Positions 25,179 through 35,680 of a DNA stretch of 64,000 bases are shown one piece after another; the stretch's first letter is position 1; every line of letters begins with the position of its first letter. The translations under genes and the position numbers were made by a program. The stretch lies in contig NZ_KB907456.1 in the NCBI RefSeq assembly GCF_000382045.1, positions 186,001 through 250,000 of the forward strand, written 5' to 3'. Below the pieces are notes generated by a model that had not been told where the DNA came from, ran no database searches, and worked only from the letters and a program-made list of their open reading frames with translations. This stretch comes from Variovorax atrisoli 110B (GTDB lineage Bacteria; Pseudomonadota; Gammaproteobacteria; Burkholderiales; Burkholderiaceae_C).

Positions 25179-26174
25179 TTACAGCGGCTTGAAGCCGCTC
25201 GACTGGATGATCTTTTCCCAGGCCTGCGTGTACGTGCGAACGCGGCCCGCGAACTGGCCCTGCGGCTCGTAGCCCACCGTCAGGCCCATCGTCGTGAGCT
25301 TCTGTTTCACGTCGGGCATGGCCAGCACCTTCTGCAGCGCATCGCCGTACTTGTCGATGATCGGCTGCGGCGTGCCCACCGGCGCGAAGATGCCGTAGTA
25401 GGGCAGATCGTCCAGGTTCGAGAAGCCCAGCTCGCTGAAGGTCGGCACGTTCGGGATCACCGCCTGCCGCTTGGAGCCGATGGAAGCCACGATGCGCAGC
25501 TTGCCGGCCTTGTGGTTCTCGATGAAGTCCGGCACCGAGGCGATGCCCGCGGTGATCTGGTTGCCCAGCATGTCTGCCGTCATGGGCGCGCTGCCGCGGT
25601 AGGGGGCGGGCTGCACGTCGATCTTGTACTTGTCGGAAATCATCTTGACCAGGAACTCGGGGATCGAGGCCGGCGCCGGGATGCCAATGGTTTCCTTGCC
25701 GCCATTCTGGGTGCGGACCCATTTCACGTATTCGTCGAGGCTCTTGGCCGGCGTGCCGCCCGAGACGGCCAGCACGTTGGCGAAGGTCGCGAAGCCGGCC
25801 ACGGGCACGAAGTCGGTGGCGGGGTTGAAGCCCGGGTTCTTCACCACCTGGGGCAGGATCGAGATGGTGTGGTCGTGCGATAGGAACAGCGTGTGGCCGT
25901 CGGCCGGGGAGGACTTCAGCACCGTCGCGGCGATCTGGCCGCCCGCGCCGGCGCGGTTCTCGACCACCACCGGCACGCCCAGCACGTCCTTGAGCTTTTC
26001 ACCCAGCGTGCGTGCGATCGCGTCGGTGCCGGCGCCAGCGGGGAAGCCCACGAGCAGGCGCACGGGCGTACCGCTTTGCGCCTGCGCAAGGCTGCCAAGC
26101 CCCGCTGCGGCCATAAAGAGACCCACGCTGATCGCCCGGCGCACCGGTTGAACGCGCCGCGTTGAAAAAACCAT
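25179..26174 (-). CDS. Bug/TctC family tripartite tricarboxylate receptor
   Basis: The 331-aa periplasmic solute-binding protein has a signal peptide (about 1-32, ending SLAQAQS) and the Bug core: VRLLVGFPAGAGTDAIAR, VVVENRAGAGGQIAA, then PYRGSAPMTADMLGNQI and LPYYGIFAPVGTPQP. Members bind carboxylates or other small polar ligands. No TctA/TctB membrane genes are nearby, as is usual for this family in Burkholderiales. GGAG precedes the chosen ATG. It is divergent from clpB; ligand unknown. Confidence 0.92.
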   Translation of the reverse strand: MVFSTRRVQPVRRAISVGLFMAAAGLGSLAQAQSGTPVRLLVGFPAGAGTDAIARTLGEKLKDVLGVPVVVENRAGAGGQIAATVLKSSPADGHTLFLSHDHTISILPQVVKNPGFNPATDFVPVAGFATFANVLAVSGGTPAKSLDEYVKWVRTQNGGKETIGIPAPASIPEFLVKMISDKYKIDVQPAPYRGSAPMTADMLGNQITAGIASVPDFIENHKAGKLRIVASIGSKRQAVIPNVPTFSELGFSNLDDLPYYGIFAPVGTPQPIIDKYGDALQKVLAMPDVKQKLTTMGLTVGYEPQGQFAGRVRTYTQAWEKIIQSSGFKPL

Positions 26175-26268
26175 GATCGACTCCATTCGAGAGAGAGAAA
26201 TGCCTACGGGCGGAAGAGGACGGATCCTGTGCAATACCCGTGCCCAGGGCACTGGATGGATCGGCAAC

Positions 26269-26296
26269 CTTGAATCGTGCCCGAACAGCCCTATTT
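26269..26296 (+). promoter_or_regulatory. Sigma-32 (heat-shock) promoter of clpB
   Basis: CTTGAA at 26269-26274 and CCCTATTT at 26289-26296 are separated by 14 bp, close to the RpoH pattern CTTGAA-N13-15-CCCCATnT. It ends 19 bp before the clpB start, which fits a short leader. Confidence 0.75.
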
Positions 26297-26315
26297 TGGA
26301 TGCAGGAATACCACC

Positions 26316-28937
<2,622 letters not shown>

Positions 28938-28943
28938 AGTCGG

Positions 28944-29291
28944 ATGATGAACTTCGTAATACGCGTCATTCTTCTGCTCCTGGGGCTGGTCTTCGCGGCC
29001 AGCCTGGCTGTCGCGGTCATGCTGCTGGCGGCCGTCTGGGGCGTTCGCTACGCCTGGGGGCGCCTCACGGGCAAGCCCGTGACGCCCTGGATGGCTTCCA
29101 TGGGCGGGCGCTTCAATCCCCGCTCGGGCTTCGATCGATTTCGCAATGCGGCACAGCAGTCCGGCCCCTCGGCTGCCGATGTGGCCAACGCTCGCGCCCG
29201 TGGTGAATCGGTGGAGCGCCCGGTGCGCATCCGCGGCAGCGCCAGCGACGTGACCGACGTTTCGCCCAAGTCGGTCTCGCCGCGCGGCTGA
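28944..29291 (+). CDS. Small single-pass membrane protein
   Basis: The 115-aa product has one strongly hydrophobic N-terminal helix (residues 3-33, including VILLLLGLVFAASLAVAVML) and a basic, Ser/Arg-rich cytoplasmic tail. It starts 6 nt after the clpB stop and may be read through from it. An ATG one codon later is equally possible. No family recognised. Confidence 0.7.
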   Translation: MMNFVIRVILLLLGLVFAASLAVAVMLLAAVWGVRYAWGRLTGKPVTPWMASMGGRFNPRSGFDRFRNAAQQSGPSAADVANARARGESVERPVRIRGSASDVTDVSPKSVSPRG

Positions 29292-29362
29292 CAGCGCCGC
29301 TCGCCGGCTATTCCCGGCGCGACAGCCTCTCGCGCCGTTCGCCGTCAGAATCGTCCTCCTGG

Positions 29363-29388
29363 AGCCGCGGCTCGCCAGCCGCGGCTTT
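29363..29388 (+). terminator. Hairpin upstream of the BktB-like thiolase gene
   Basis: AGCCGCGGCT occurs twice around a CGCC loop and is self-complementary, giving a 10-bp stem followed by TTT. It probably ends the clpB transcript. The U run is short. Confidence 0.55.
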
Positions 29389-29414
29389 CCGCTTTCATCC
29401 AGGAGAGACATTCC

Positions 29415-30599
29415 ATGACTTCGCGCGACATCTTCGTGGTCGGCACCGCCCGCACCGCCATCGGCACCTTCGGCGGCTCGCTGAAGGACGTGCCCAACAC
29501 CCAGCTTGCCACCACCGCCGTCAAGGCCGCCATCGAGCGCAGCGGCGTCGCGGCCGATGCGATCGGCCATGTGGTCATGGGCAACGTGATCCCCACCGAC
29601 GTCAAGGACGCCTACCTGAGCCGCGTGGCGGCCATCGACGCGGGCTGTCCCATCGAGACGCCGGCCTTCAACGTCAACCGCCTCTGCGGCTCGGGCCTGC
29701 AGGCCATCGTGTCGGCCGCGCAGGCCATCGCGCTGGGCGACTGCGACATCGCCATCGGCGGCGGCTCGGAGTCGATGAGCCGCGGCCCCTATTTCGACAC
29801 CGCCGCGCGTTACGGCGCACGCATGGGCGACGTGCAGCTCGTCGACTACATGCTCGGCATCCTCCACGACCCGTGGGAGAAGATCCACATGGGCATCACC
29901 GCCGAAAACGTGGCCGCGCGCTACGGTATCTCGCGCGAGCAGCAGGACGAGCTGGCGGTGCTCAGCCAGCAGCGCGCGGCGGCCGCCATCGCGGCGGGCC
30001 GCTTCAAGGAGCAGATCGTTCCTGTCGAGGTGAAGACGCGCAAGGGCGTGGTGCTGTTCGACACCGACGAACATGTGCGCGCCGACACCACGGTCGAGAC
30101 GCTTTCCAAGATGAAGCCTGCGTTCAAGAAGGACGGTCTCGTCACCGCCGGCAACGCCTCGGGTATCAACGACGGCGCGGCTGCCGTGGTGCTGGCCGAG
30201 GGCGGCCGCGTGAAGGCGCTGGGCCTGAAGCCGTTGGCGCGCCTCGTGGGCTATGCGCACGCCGGCGTCGAGCCCGCGTACATGGGCATCGGCCCGGTGC
30301 CTGCCACGCGCAAGGTGCTGGAGCGCACCGGCCTGAAGGTGGGCGACCTCGATGTGATCGAGTCGAACGAAGCCTTCGCGGCGCAGGCCTGCGCGGTCAT
30401 CAAGGAGCTGGGCTTCGACCCGGCCAAGGTGAATCCGAACGGTTCGGGCATTTCGCTGGGCCACCCGGTGGGCGCGACGGGCGCGATCATCACGACGAAG
30501 GCGATCGCCGAGCTGCAGCGCGTGCAGGGGCGCTATGCGCTGGTCACGATGTGCATCGGCGGCGGGCAGGGCATCGCGGCCATCTTCGAGCGGGTCTGA
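29415..30599 (+). CDS. Acetyl-CoA acyltransferase / beta-ketothiolase (BktB-like)
   Basis: The 394-aa thiolase condenses or cleaves acyl-CoA units. Nucleophile Cys91 lies in NRLCGSGLQAIVSAAQ, the catalytic His in ISLGHPVGATGA and the second Cys in VTMCIGGGQGIA. By recollection the sequence closely tracks the BktB thiolase of Cupriavidus necator, which handles C4-C5 ketoacyl-CoAs in polyhydroxyalkanoate synthesis, but a degradative role is equally possible. GGAGAG precedes the ATG. arfB follows 5 nt after the stop. Confidence 0.9.
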   Translation: MTSRDIFVVGTARTAIGTFGGSLKDVPNTQLATTAVKAAIERSGVAADAIGHVVMGNVIPTDVKDAYLSRVAAIDAGCPIETPAFNVNRLCGSGLQAIVSAAQAIALGDCDIAIGGGSESMSRGPYFDTAARYGARMGDVQLVDYMLGILHDPWEKIHMGITAENVAARYGISREQQDELAVLSQQRAAAAIAAGRFKEQIVPVEVKTRKGVVLFDTDEHVRADTTVETLSKMKPAFKKDGLVTAGNASGINDGAAAVVLAEGGRVKALGLKPLARLVGYAHAGVEPAYMGIGPVPATRKVLERTGLKVGDLDVIESNEAFAAQACAVIKELGFDPAKVNPNGSGISLGHPVGATGAIITTKAIAELQRVQGRYALVTMCIGGGQGIAAIFERV

Positions 30600-30604
30600 G
30601 CGGA

Positions 30605-31012
30605 ATGCTGCGCCCGGCCGTCCTGATCGACCCCGACGAGGTCGACTTCAGCGCCATCAGGGCGCAGGGCGCGGGCGGGCAGAACGTCAACAAGGTGTCG
30701 AGCGCGGTGCACCTGCGCTACGACATCCATGCGAGCTCGCTGCCCGCCGACGTGAAGGAGCGGCTGCTCGCGCTGCGCGACAGCCGCATCACGCAGGAGG
30801 GCGTTTTCGTGCTCAAGGCGCAGCAGCACCGTACGCAGGAGATGAACCGTGCCGACGCGCTCGCGCGGCTGCAGGCGGTGGTCGACGGCGTGGCCGTCGC
30901 GCCGCGCGTGCGGCGGGCGACCAAGCCCACCTACGGTTCGAAGCAGCGCAGGCTCGAAGGCAAGAGCCAGCGCTCGCAGATCAAGAGCCTGCGCGGGCCG
31001 GTTCGGGACTGA
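30605..31012 (+). CDS. arfB: Alternative ribosome-rescue factor ArfB (peptidyl-tRNA hydrolase)
   Basis: The 135-aa protein has the release-factor GGQ motif (residues 24-26 in AQGAGGQNVNKVSSAVHLRY) and the basic C-terminal tail (KQRRLEGKSQRSQIKSLRG) that enters the mRNA channel of stalled ribosomes. Its length and lack of codon-recognition domains identify ArfB/YaeJ rather than RF1 or RF2. Its end overlaps the convergent membrane gene by 32 bp. Confidence 0.92.
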   Translation: MLRPAVLIDPDEVDFSAIRAQGAGGQNVNKVSSAVHLRYDIHASSLPADVKERLLALRDSRITQEGVFVLKAQQHRTQEMNRADALARLQAVVDGVAVAPRVRRATKPTYGSKQRRLEGKSQRSQIKSLRGPVRD

Positions 31013-31514
31013 GCGTTCCCCCGCCGCCGCGCAGCCGGCGGATCTGCAGGCCGACGCCGACCAGGTACAGCACGAGCAGCACGCCGGTGATCGCCTTGAG
31101 TTGCGGCGCATCGGCATTCGGCAGCAGCGGTGCGCCCAGCGGCAGGCGCGTGAGCGTTTCGGTGAAGGCCGGGATCCAGTGGAACAGGAAGCTCGCCGAG
31201 AAGGCGATCGCCTCGACGTAGCGTGCCCATTTGCCGAACAGCACACCCCGGCCCGCGAGCGCCCCCACCGCCAGGGCAGCGAGCGTGATGATGCCCAGCG
31301 CATGCGGCTTGCCGAAGCCGCCGTGCTGGAAGATGCCGAAGCCCGTGAGGCAGGTCAGCACGGTGGTCCACACGAAGAGCCGGCCGAGGCCGGTGCGCAT
31401 GGTGATCTCCTTGTAGCGGAACAGGGCCAGCAGCCCTGCGACGACGGCGATCAGGCTGATCGCGGTGTGAACGGTGCCCAGGGACGTCAGTCCCAGCCAT
31501 CCTGTCGGTGCCAT
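30981..31514 (-). CDS. Multi-pass membrane protein of unknown function
   Basis: The 177-aa product has about five hydrophobic helices (for example TAISLIAVVAGLLALFRY, LGIITLAALAVGALAG and ITGVLLVLYLVGVGLQI). The layout resembles DUF2306-like membrane proteins, but the assignment is tentative. The start at 31512-31514 has GAGGAGG upstream, which decides it over a longer frame. The gene ends inside the 3' end of arfB on the other strand. Confidence 0.7.
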   Translation of the reverse strand: MAPTGWLGLTSLGTVHTAISLIAVVAGLLALFRYKEITMRTGLGRLFVWTTVLTCLTGFGIFQHGGFGKPHALGIITLAALAVGALAGRGVLFGKWARYVEAIAFSASFLFHWIPAFTETLTRLPLGAPLLPNADAPQLKAITGVLLVLYLVGVGLQIRRLRGGGGTLSPEPARAGS

Positions 31515-31639
31515 GCGGACCTCCTCGTGTCGTGGTGCGGCATTCTGGCGCTTTGCAACAAATTTGTGCAATCTGGGACGAATCGAGTGCAAAGGCCCTG
31601 CTCTACGGCTTGAAACGCATGCCGATCACAATCGCACTC

Positions 31640-32221
31640 ATGAGAAGGCCCTTATCGCGCGCCGTGCTGGCCGCGTTCCTGCTGGCTCCGGCAGCGGCGC
31701 TGCTGGGCGGATGCGGCCCGGGAGCGGCAGCGCAACCGGACGCCGGCACCGCCGCAGCCCCCGAACTCAAGTGGGAAGAACTGATCCCCAAGAGCTGGGA
31801 CCCGACCAAGCGCTACCGCAACATCAGCCTCGAAGCCCTGCGCGACAACGATCCCCGCGCCATCCAGATGCTCGACGAGATGCGCGCCGTCTGGGACAAC
31901 GCGCCCGTCAACGTGGACCTCGACGGCAAGCCGGGCAAGCTCGCCGGCTTCGTCGTGCCGCTGGACAACACGCAGGAGGGCATCCGCGAGTTCCTGCTGG
32001 TGCCGTACTTCGGCGCCTGCATCCACACGCCGCCGCCGCCGGCCAACCAGATCGTGCACGTGGTCGCGGCCTCGGTCGTGAAGGGGCTGCATGCGATGGA
32101 CACCGTGTACGTCAGCGGCACGGTGAAGGCCGCGCGCTACTCGTCGGCGGACATGGGCGTGAGCGGCTACGAGATCAAGTCGGCTACGGTCGAGCGCTTC
32201 GTGCCGAAGCAGCCGCAATGA
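31640..32221 (+). CDS. DUF3299 lipoprotein
   Basis: The 193-aa protein begins with MRRPLSRAVLAAFLLAPAA and a lipobox LLGGC, so it is probably lipidated and exported. The mature part has WEELIPKSWDP, GFVVPLDNTQEGIREFLLVP and YFGACIHTPPPPANQIVHV, the DUF3299 signature, linked in several genomes to metal-transport loci. An in-frame ATG 21 nt earlier (31619) is possible; neither start has a good ribosome site. The neighbours give no functional clue. Confidence 0.85.
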   Translation: MRRPLSRAVLAAFLLAPAAALLGGCGPGAAAQPDAGTAAAPELKWEELIPKSWDPTKRYRNISLEALRDNDPRAIQMLDEMRAVWDNAPVNVDLDGKPGKLAGFVVPLDNTQEGIREFLLVPYFGACIHTPPPPANQIVHVVAASVVKGLHAMDTVYVSGTVKAARYSSADMGVSGYEIKSATVERFVPKQPQ

Positions 32222-32231
32222 GCGGCCACGC

Positions 32232-33119
32232 TCAGCTGCCCATTCGCTGCGACAGGAAATCCAGGAACGAGGTGATGCGCGCCGAAAGCTGCGTGTTGCG
32301 GTAGTACACGGCGTTCACCGGCTGGCGCACGTCGGCCGTCTCCTTCGTCAGCACCTGCACCAGCGCGCCATTGGCGCGGTCGATGCCCGTCATGAAGTCC
32401 GACAGGCAGACGATGCCCACGCCCGCCAGCGCGAGCTGGCGCAGCGTTTCGCCGCTGGACGCCACCAGCGAGGGCGCGATGTTCCATTCGTCGCCGTGCA
32501 CGCCGCGCAGCGGCCAGCGGTTCAGCGACTCTGGCTGGGTGAAGCCCAGCAGCGTGTGATCGGCCAGGTCGGCGACCTTGCGCGGCTTGCCGTGCGCCTC
32601 GAGGTACGCGGGGCTCGCAAGCACGCGCAGCCGGTGCGTGCCGAGCGGTCGCGCATGCAGGGTGGAGTCGCGCAGCGGGCCGATGCGGATCGCCACGTCG
32701 GTGCGGCGCTCCAGCAGGTCGATGGGCAGGTCGTCGGTGTCGAGCTCCAGGCTGATCTGCGGATAGAGCCGGCGGAACTCCGGCACCAGCGGCACGATGG
32801 CGTGCAGCATGAACGGCGAGGCCGCATTCACGCGCAGGCGGCCGGCGGGCTGCTCGCGGCGCGCGGCCATGTGTTCCTCGGCGTCGTCGATGGCATCGAG
32901 GATCGCGCGCGTGCGCTGCAGGAAGGCAGCGCCTTCCTCCGTGAGTTCGAGCCTGCGCGTGGTGCGGCGAAGCAGCGTGGTGTCGAGCTTCTGCTCGAGC
33001 CGGCTCAGCGCGCGGCTGATGCCCGAGACGGTCTGGGAGAGCTGCTCCGACGCGGCGGTGATCGAGCCCGTGTCCACCACCGTGCGAAACGCGACGAGTT
33101 CTTCGATGGTGGTCTTCAT
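32232..33119 (-). CDS. LysR-family transcriptional regulator
   Basis: The 295-aa protein has the N-terminal LysR helix-turn-helix (ELVAFRTVVDTGSITAASEQ, then SGISRALSRLEQKLDTTLLR) and a substrate-binding domain of the DsdA/YafC type (RLRVNAASPFMLHAIVPLV). It is convergent with the DUF3299 gene and lies 16 bp after the SulP gene in the same direction, so it may be co-transcribed with it. Target and effector unknown. Confidence 0.93.
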   Translation of the reverse strand: MKTTIEELVAFRTVVDTGSITAASEQLSQTVSGISRALSRLEQKLDTTLLRRTTRRLELTEEGAAFLQRTRAILDAIDDAEEHMAARREQPAGRLRVNAASPFMLHAIVPLVPEFRRLYPQISLELDTDDLPIDLLERRTDVAIRIGPLRDSTLHARPLGTHRLRVLASPAYLEAHGKPRKVADLADHTLLGFTQPESLNRWPLRGVHGDEWNIAPSLVASSGETLRQLALAGVGIVCLSDFMTGIDRANGALVQVLTKETADVRQPVNAVYYRNTQLSARITSFLDFLSQRMGS

Positions 33120-33135
33120 GGGCGCTGGCGCCTCC

Positions 33136-34854
33136 TCAGGCGGTGGCTTCCTGCTGCGCGGGCACTTCGACGCGCGGCATCAGTGCCGCCAGCGCCTCAC
33201 CGTCGGTGCGGTAGCTGAACAGCATCGGCCCCGGTGCCAGCAGGCCGGCGCTTTCGAGCACCTGCATCGCGGGCAGCTTCATGCCGCTCAGATGCAGGCG
33301 GATGCCCTTCGATTCCATCATCCGGCGGATCGAGCCGAACACCTCGGCGCCGGTGATGTCGATGCGGTTGATCGGCTGCGCGAACAGGCACACGTCGGTG
33401 AGGTGGGGCCGCTCGGCCAGTGCCACGGTAAGCGCACGCTCGAGCGTGGAGGCGGATGCGAAGTCGAGCTCGGCGTCCATGCGCAGCGCATAGAGGTTCG
33501 GCGCCAGCGGCGGCAGCTTCCAGAGGTTGCGGTCGCGCAGGCTGCCGTCGGGATGCAGGCCCACCTCGATGATGCGCGGGTGCAGGTGCCGGTACATGTA
33601 GTGCGCCAGCGCGGCCAGCAGGCCGCCGAGCACGCCCCAGTAGATGCTCGGCGCGGTCGCGATGGTCAACACGAAGGTACCGAAGGCGATGCCCGCCTCG
33701 ATGCGCGAGATGCGCCACAGCGCGGTGAAGCTCGCCGGTTTCACAAGCCCGAGGATGGCCGTGACCACCACCGCCGCCAGCACCGCCTGCGGCACGTGAT
33801 AGAGCAGCGGCATCAGCCACAGCAGCGCGCCGGCCACCACGACCACGCTGAAGAGCGTCGCCCAGCCGGTCTGCGCGCCTGCATACAGCGTGATGGCCGA
33901 GCGCGAGAACGACGAGCTGGTAGGGAACGCGCCCGTGAAGCCCGAAGCCAGCTTGGCCAGTCCCTGGCCGATCAGGTCCTGGTTTTCGTTCCAGAGCGTG
34001 CCGGCGCGTGCGTTGTCGACCTTGGCGCTTGAAGCTGTTTCGAGAAAGCTCACCAGCGTGATCATCAGCGCCGGCAGCACCAGTGCGCTGAAGGTGCTCA
34101 GCGGCAGCAGCCCCGGCCAGTAGAACGAAGGCAGGCCCGAGGGCAGCGTGCCCACCACCGCGCCGCCGCGCAGCGCGTAGTCGGCCAGCCAGCTGATGGC
34201 GGCCGCGCCGGCCACCAGTGCCATCGTGGTCGGAAAACGCGGCAGCAGCCGCTTGCCCAGCCACAGCACCGCGATGCTGCCCAGCCCGAAAGCGATGGCC
34301 ACGAGGTCGGGCAGCGGCCCGCCCTGCAGCACCTGCGGAATCGTTCGCCCAGTGAAGCCCAGCAGCGCCGGCAGCTGCGAGATGGCGATCAGCACCGCCG
34401 CGCCCTGCGTGAAGCCGATGAGCACCGGCGAGTTCACCAGCCGCAGCAGCCAGCCGAAGCGCCCCGCGCCCAGCACGATCTGGATCGTGCCCGACATCAG
34501 CGTGAGCCACACCGCCATCGCCACCCACTCGGCACTGCCCGCGACCGCCAGCGGCGCGAGCGATGCGCCGACCAGCAGGCTGGTGAGTGCCGTCGGCCCC
34601 ACCGACAGCCGCTGCGAGGAACTGAACATCACCGCGATCAGCGCCGGGAACAGCGCCGCATACACGCCGGTGACCAGCGGCATGCCCGCCAGCGCCGCAT
34701 AGGCCACGCCCTGCGGAATGACCATCAGCGCCACGGTGATGCCGGCCATCGCCTCGTTGCGCAGCAGCGCGGCGGAAGGGCGGGGCCAGGCGAGGCACGG
34801 AACCCAGCGGGACAGGCGCTGGCGCAAGGAAGGAGAGGTGGTAGCCGGATTCAT
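33136..34854 (-). CDS. SulP family anion transporter with STAS domain
   Basis: The 572-aa inner-membrane protein has the SulP signature segments GITVALMVIPQGVAYAALAG and LYAALFPALIAVMFSSSQ-like helices, 10-12 hydrophobic spans in total, and a C-terminal STAS domain (about 440-555, with ITGAEVFGSIRRMMESKGIR). SulP proteins move sulfate, bicarbonate or other anions with Na+ or H+. The substrate is not evident. The start at 34852-34854 is followed by a Trp/Arg-rich cytoplasmic N-terminus. It is followed by the LysR gene. Confidence 0.93.
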   Translation of the reverse strand: MNPATTSPSLRQRLSRWVPCLAWPRPSAALLRNEAMAGITVALMVIPQGVAYAALAGMPLVTGVYAALFPALIAVMFSSSQRLSVGPTALTSLLVGASLAPLAVAGSAEWVAMAVWLTLMSGTIQIVLGAGRFGWLLRLVNSPVLIGFTQGAAVLIAISQLPALLGFTGRTIPQVLQGGPLPDLVAIAFGLGSIAVLWLGKRLLPRFPTTMALVAGAAAISWLADYALRGGAVVGTLPSGLPSFYWPGLLPLSTFSALVLPALMITLVSFLETASSAKVDNARAGTLWNENQDLIGQGLAKLASGFTGAFPTSSSFSRSAITLYAGAQTGWATLFSVVVVAGALLWLMPLLYHVPQAVLAAVVVTAILGLVKPASFTALWRISRIEAGIAFGTFVLTIATAPSIYWGVLGGLLAALAHYMYRHLHPRIIEVGLHPDGSLRDRNLWKLPPLAPNLYALRMDAELDFASASTLERALTVALAERPHLTDVCLFAQPINRIDITGAEVFGSIRRMMESKGIRLHLSGMKLPAMQVLESAGLLAPGPMLFSYRTDGEALAALMPRVEVPAQQEATA

Positions 34855-34930
34855 GGATGACGGATGGCGCCCGCAACGACGCTGGAATTTTCCGCGGGCG
34901 CAGAGAGCTTACGCCGCCGCTCGGGCAGGG

Positions 34931-35024
34931 CCGTTGAACCGGCCTCGCCGGGCCGCCGGCATTGCCGCCGGCGAAGGGGCGTGCGAAGCGACACGCAGTG
35001 CGCGAAGCATGGGGGATGAAGAGC
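34931..35024 (-). repeat. 3'-anchored intergenic repeat, copy A
   Basis: Directly after the DUF2501 stop codon (TAG, 35025-35027). In gene direction it contains CCCCCATGCTTCGCGCACTG, a palindromic GCCGGC block and CCCGGCGAGGCCGGTT. It aligns with copies B (35580) and C (56371), with most divergence in the central hairpin. Confidence 0.75.
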
Positions 35025-35486
35025 CTAGATCAACGATGTCGCGTTCTTGAGCACGTAGTCGCAGGCCTTTTCCTTGACCTTCGACGACAGGCCCTTGAGG
35101 TTCAGCGACTTGCCGTCGCCGCCCTGCAGCAGGCCCTTGGCGCCGCTGGCGAAGCCGGTCTCCTGCTTCTTCTGGCCGGTGATCTTGGCGAGCAGCTTGT
35201 CCTTCACCGAGGCCGCGTCGCCGCCCAGGTAGTTGTTCTTCACGCAGTACTGCAGCACGCCGGCCGCGTTGCCGATGGTGCTGGAGCCGACGGCGGGCAT
35301 CTTGAAGCCGAGGCTGCTGCCCAGGTTGCCGAGCGCCGATCCGCCCGAGCTGCCGGTGCCGCCCTGCGCGTTGGCGCTGGCGGCTTCGCCGGCCTTTTCC
35401 TTCAATTGGTCGAGCAGGTTGTTGGCCTGCGCCGAGGCGCCTGCGGCGAGCAGCGCCAGGGCGATGAGGGTTGAACGGGCATGCAT
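35025..35486 (-). CDS. Exported DUF2501 protein
   Basis: The 153-aa product has a signal peptide (1-21, cleavage near ASAQA) and a Gly/Ser-rich middle, then GVLQYCVKNNYLGGDAAS and KVKEKACDYVLKN with two conserved cysteines. This matches the DUF2501 family (E. coli YjjA-like) of periplasmic proteins of unknown function. AGGAGGAC precedes the start. It is flanked on both sides by repeat copies. Confidence 0.85.
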   Translation of the reverse strand: MHARSTLIALALLAAGASAQANNLLDQLKEKAGEAASANAQGGTGSSGGSALGNLGSSLGFKMPAVGSSTIGNAAGVLQYCVKNNYLGGDAASVKDKLLAKITGQKKQETGFASGAKGLLQGGDGKSLNLKGLSSKVKEKACDYVLKNATSLI

Positions 35487-35579
35487 GTCGTCCTCCTGTC
35501 GGTACGCGTGGTGGAAAGCGGGCACCAGCATAACGGAGAGTCCATGGGTGCAGCCCTGGAGGCGCTCGCACCTGTCCCC

Positions 35580-35680
35580 TTCGTGAAACACCGCAGAACC
35601 GGCTTTGCCGGGCTGCAGGCGTTGCCCCCCGGCAGGGGGGTGGCGCAGCGACGCGGAGTGCGCGAAGCCTGGGGGCGAGC
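35580..35680 (-). repeat. 3'-anchored intergenic repeat, copy B
   Basis: Begins immediately after the M20 peptidase stop codon. In gene direction it reads CCCCCAGGCTTCGCGCACTC, then a CCCCCC-TGCC-GGGGGG hairpin (35625-35640) and a CCGGC-AAA-GCCGG hairpin (35599-35611). It matches copy C closely along its whole length. It probably serves as transcript end for the peptidase gene. Confidence 0.85.
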
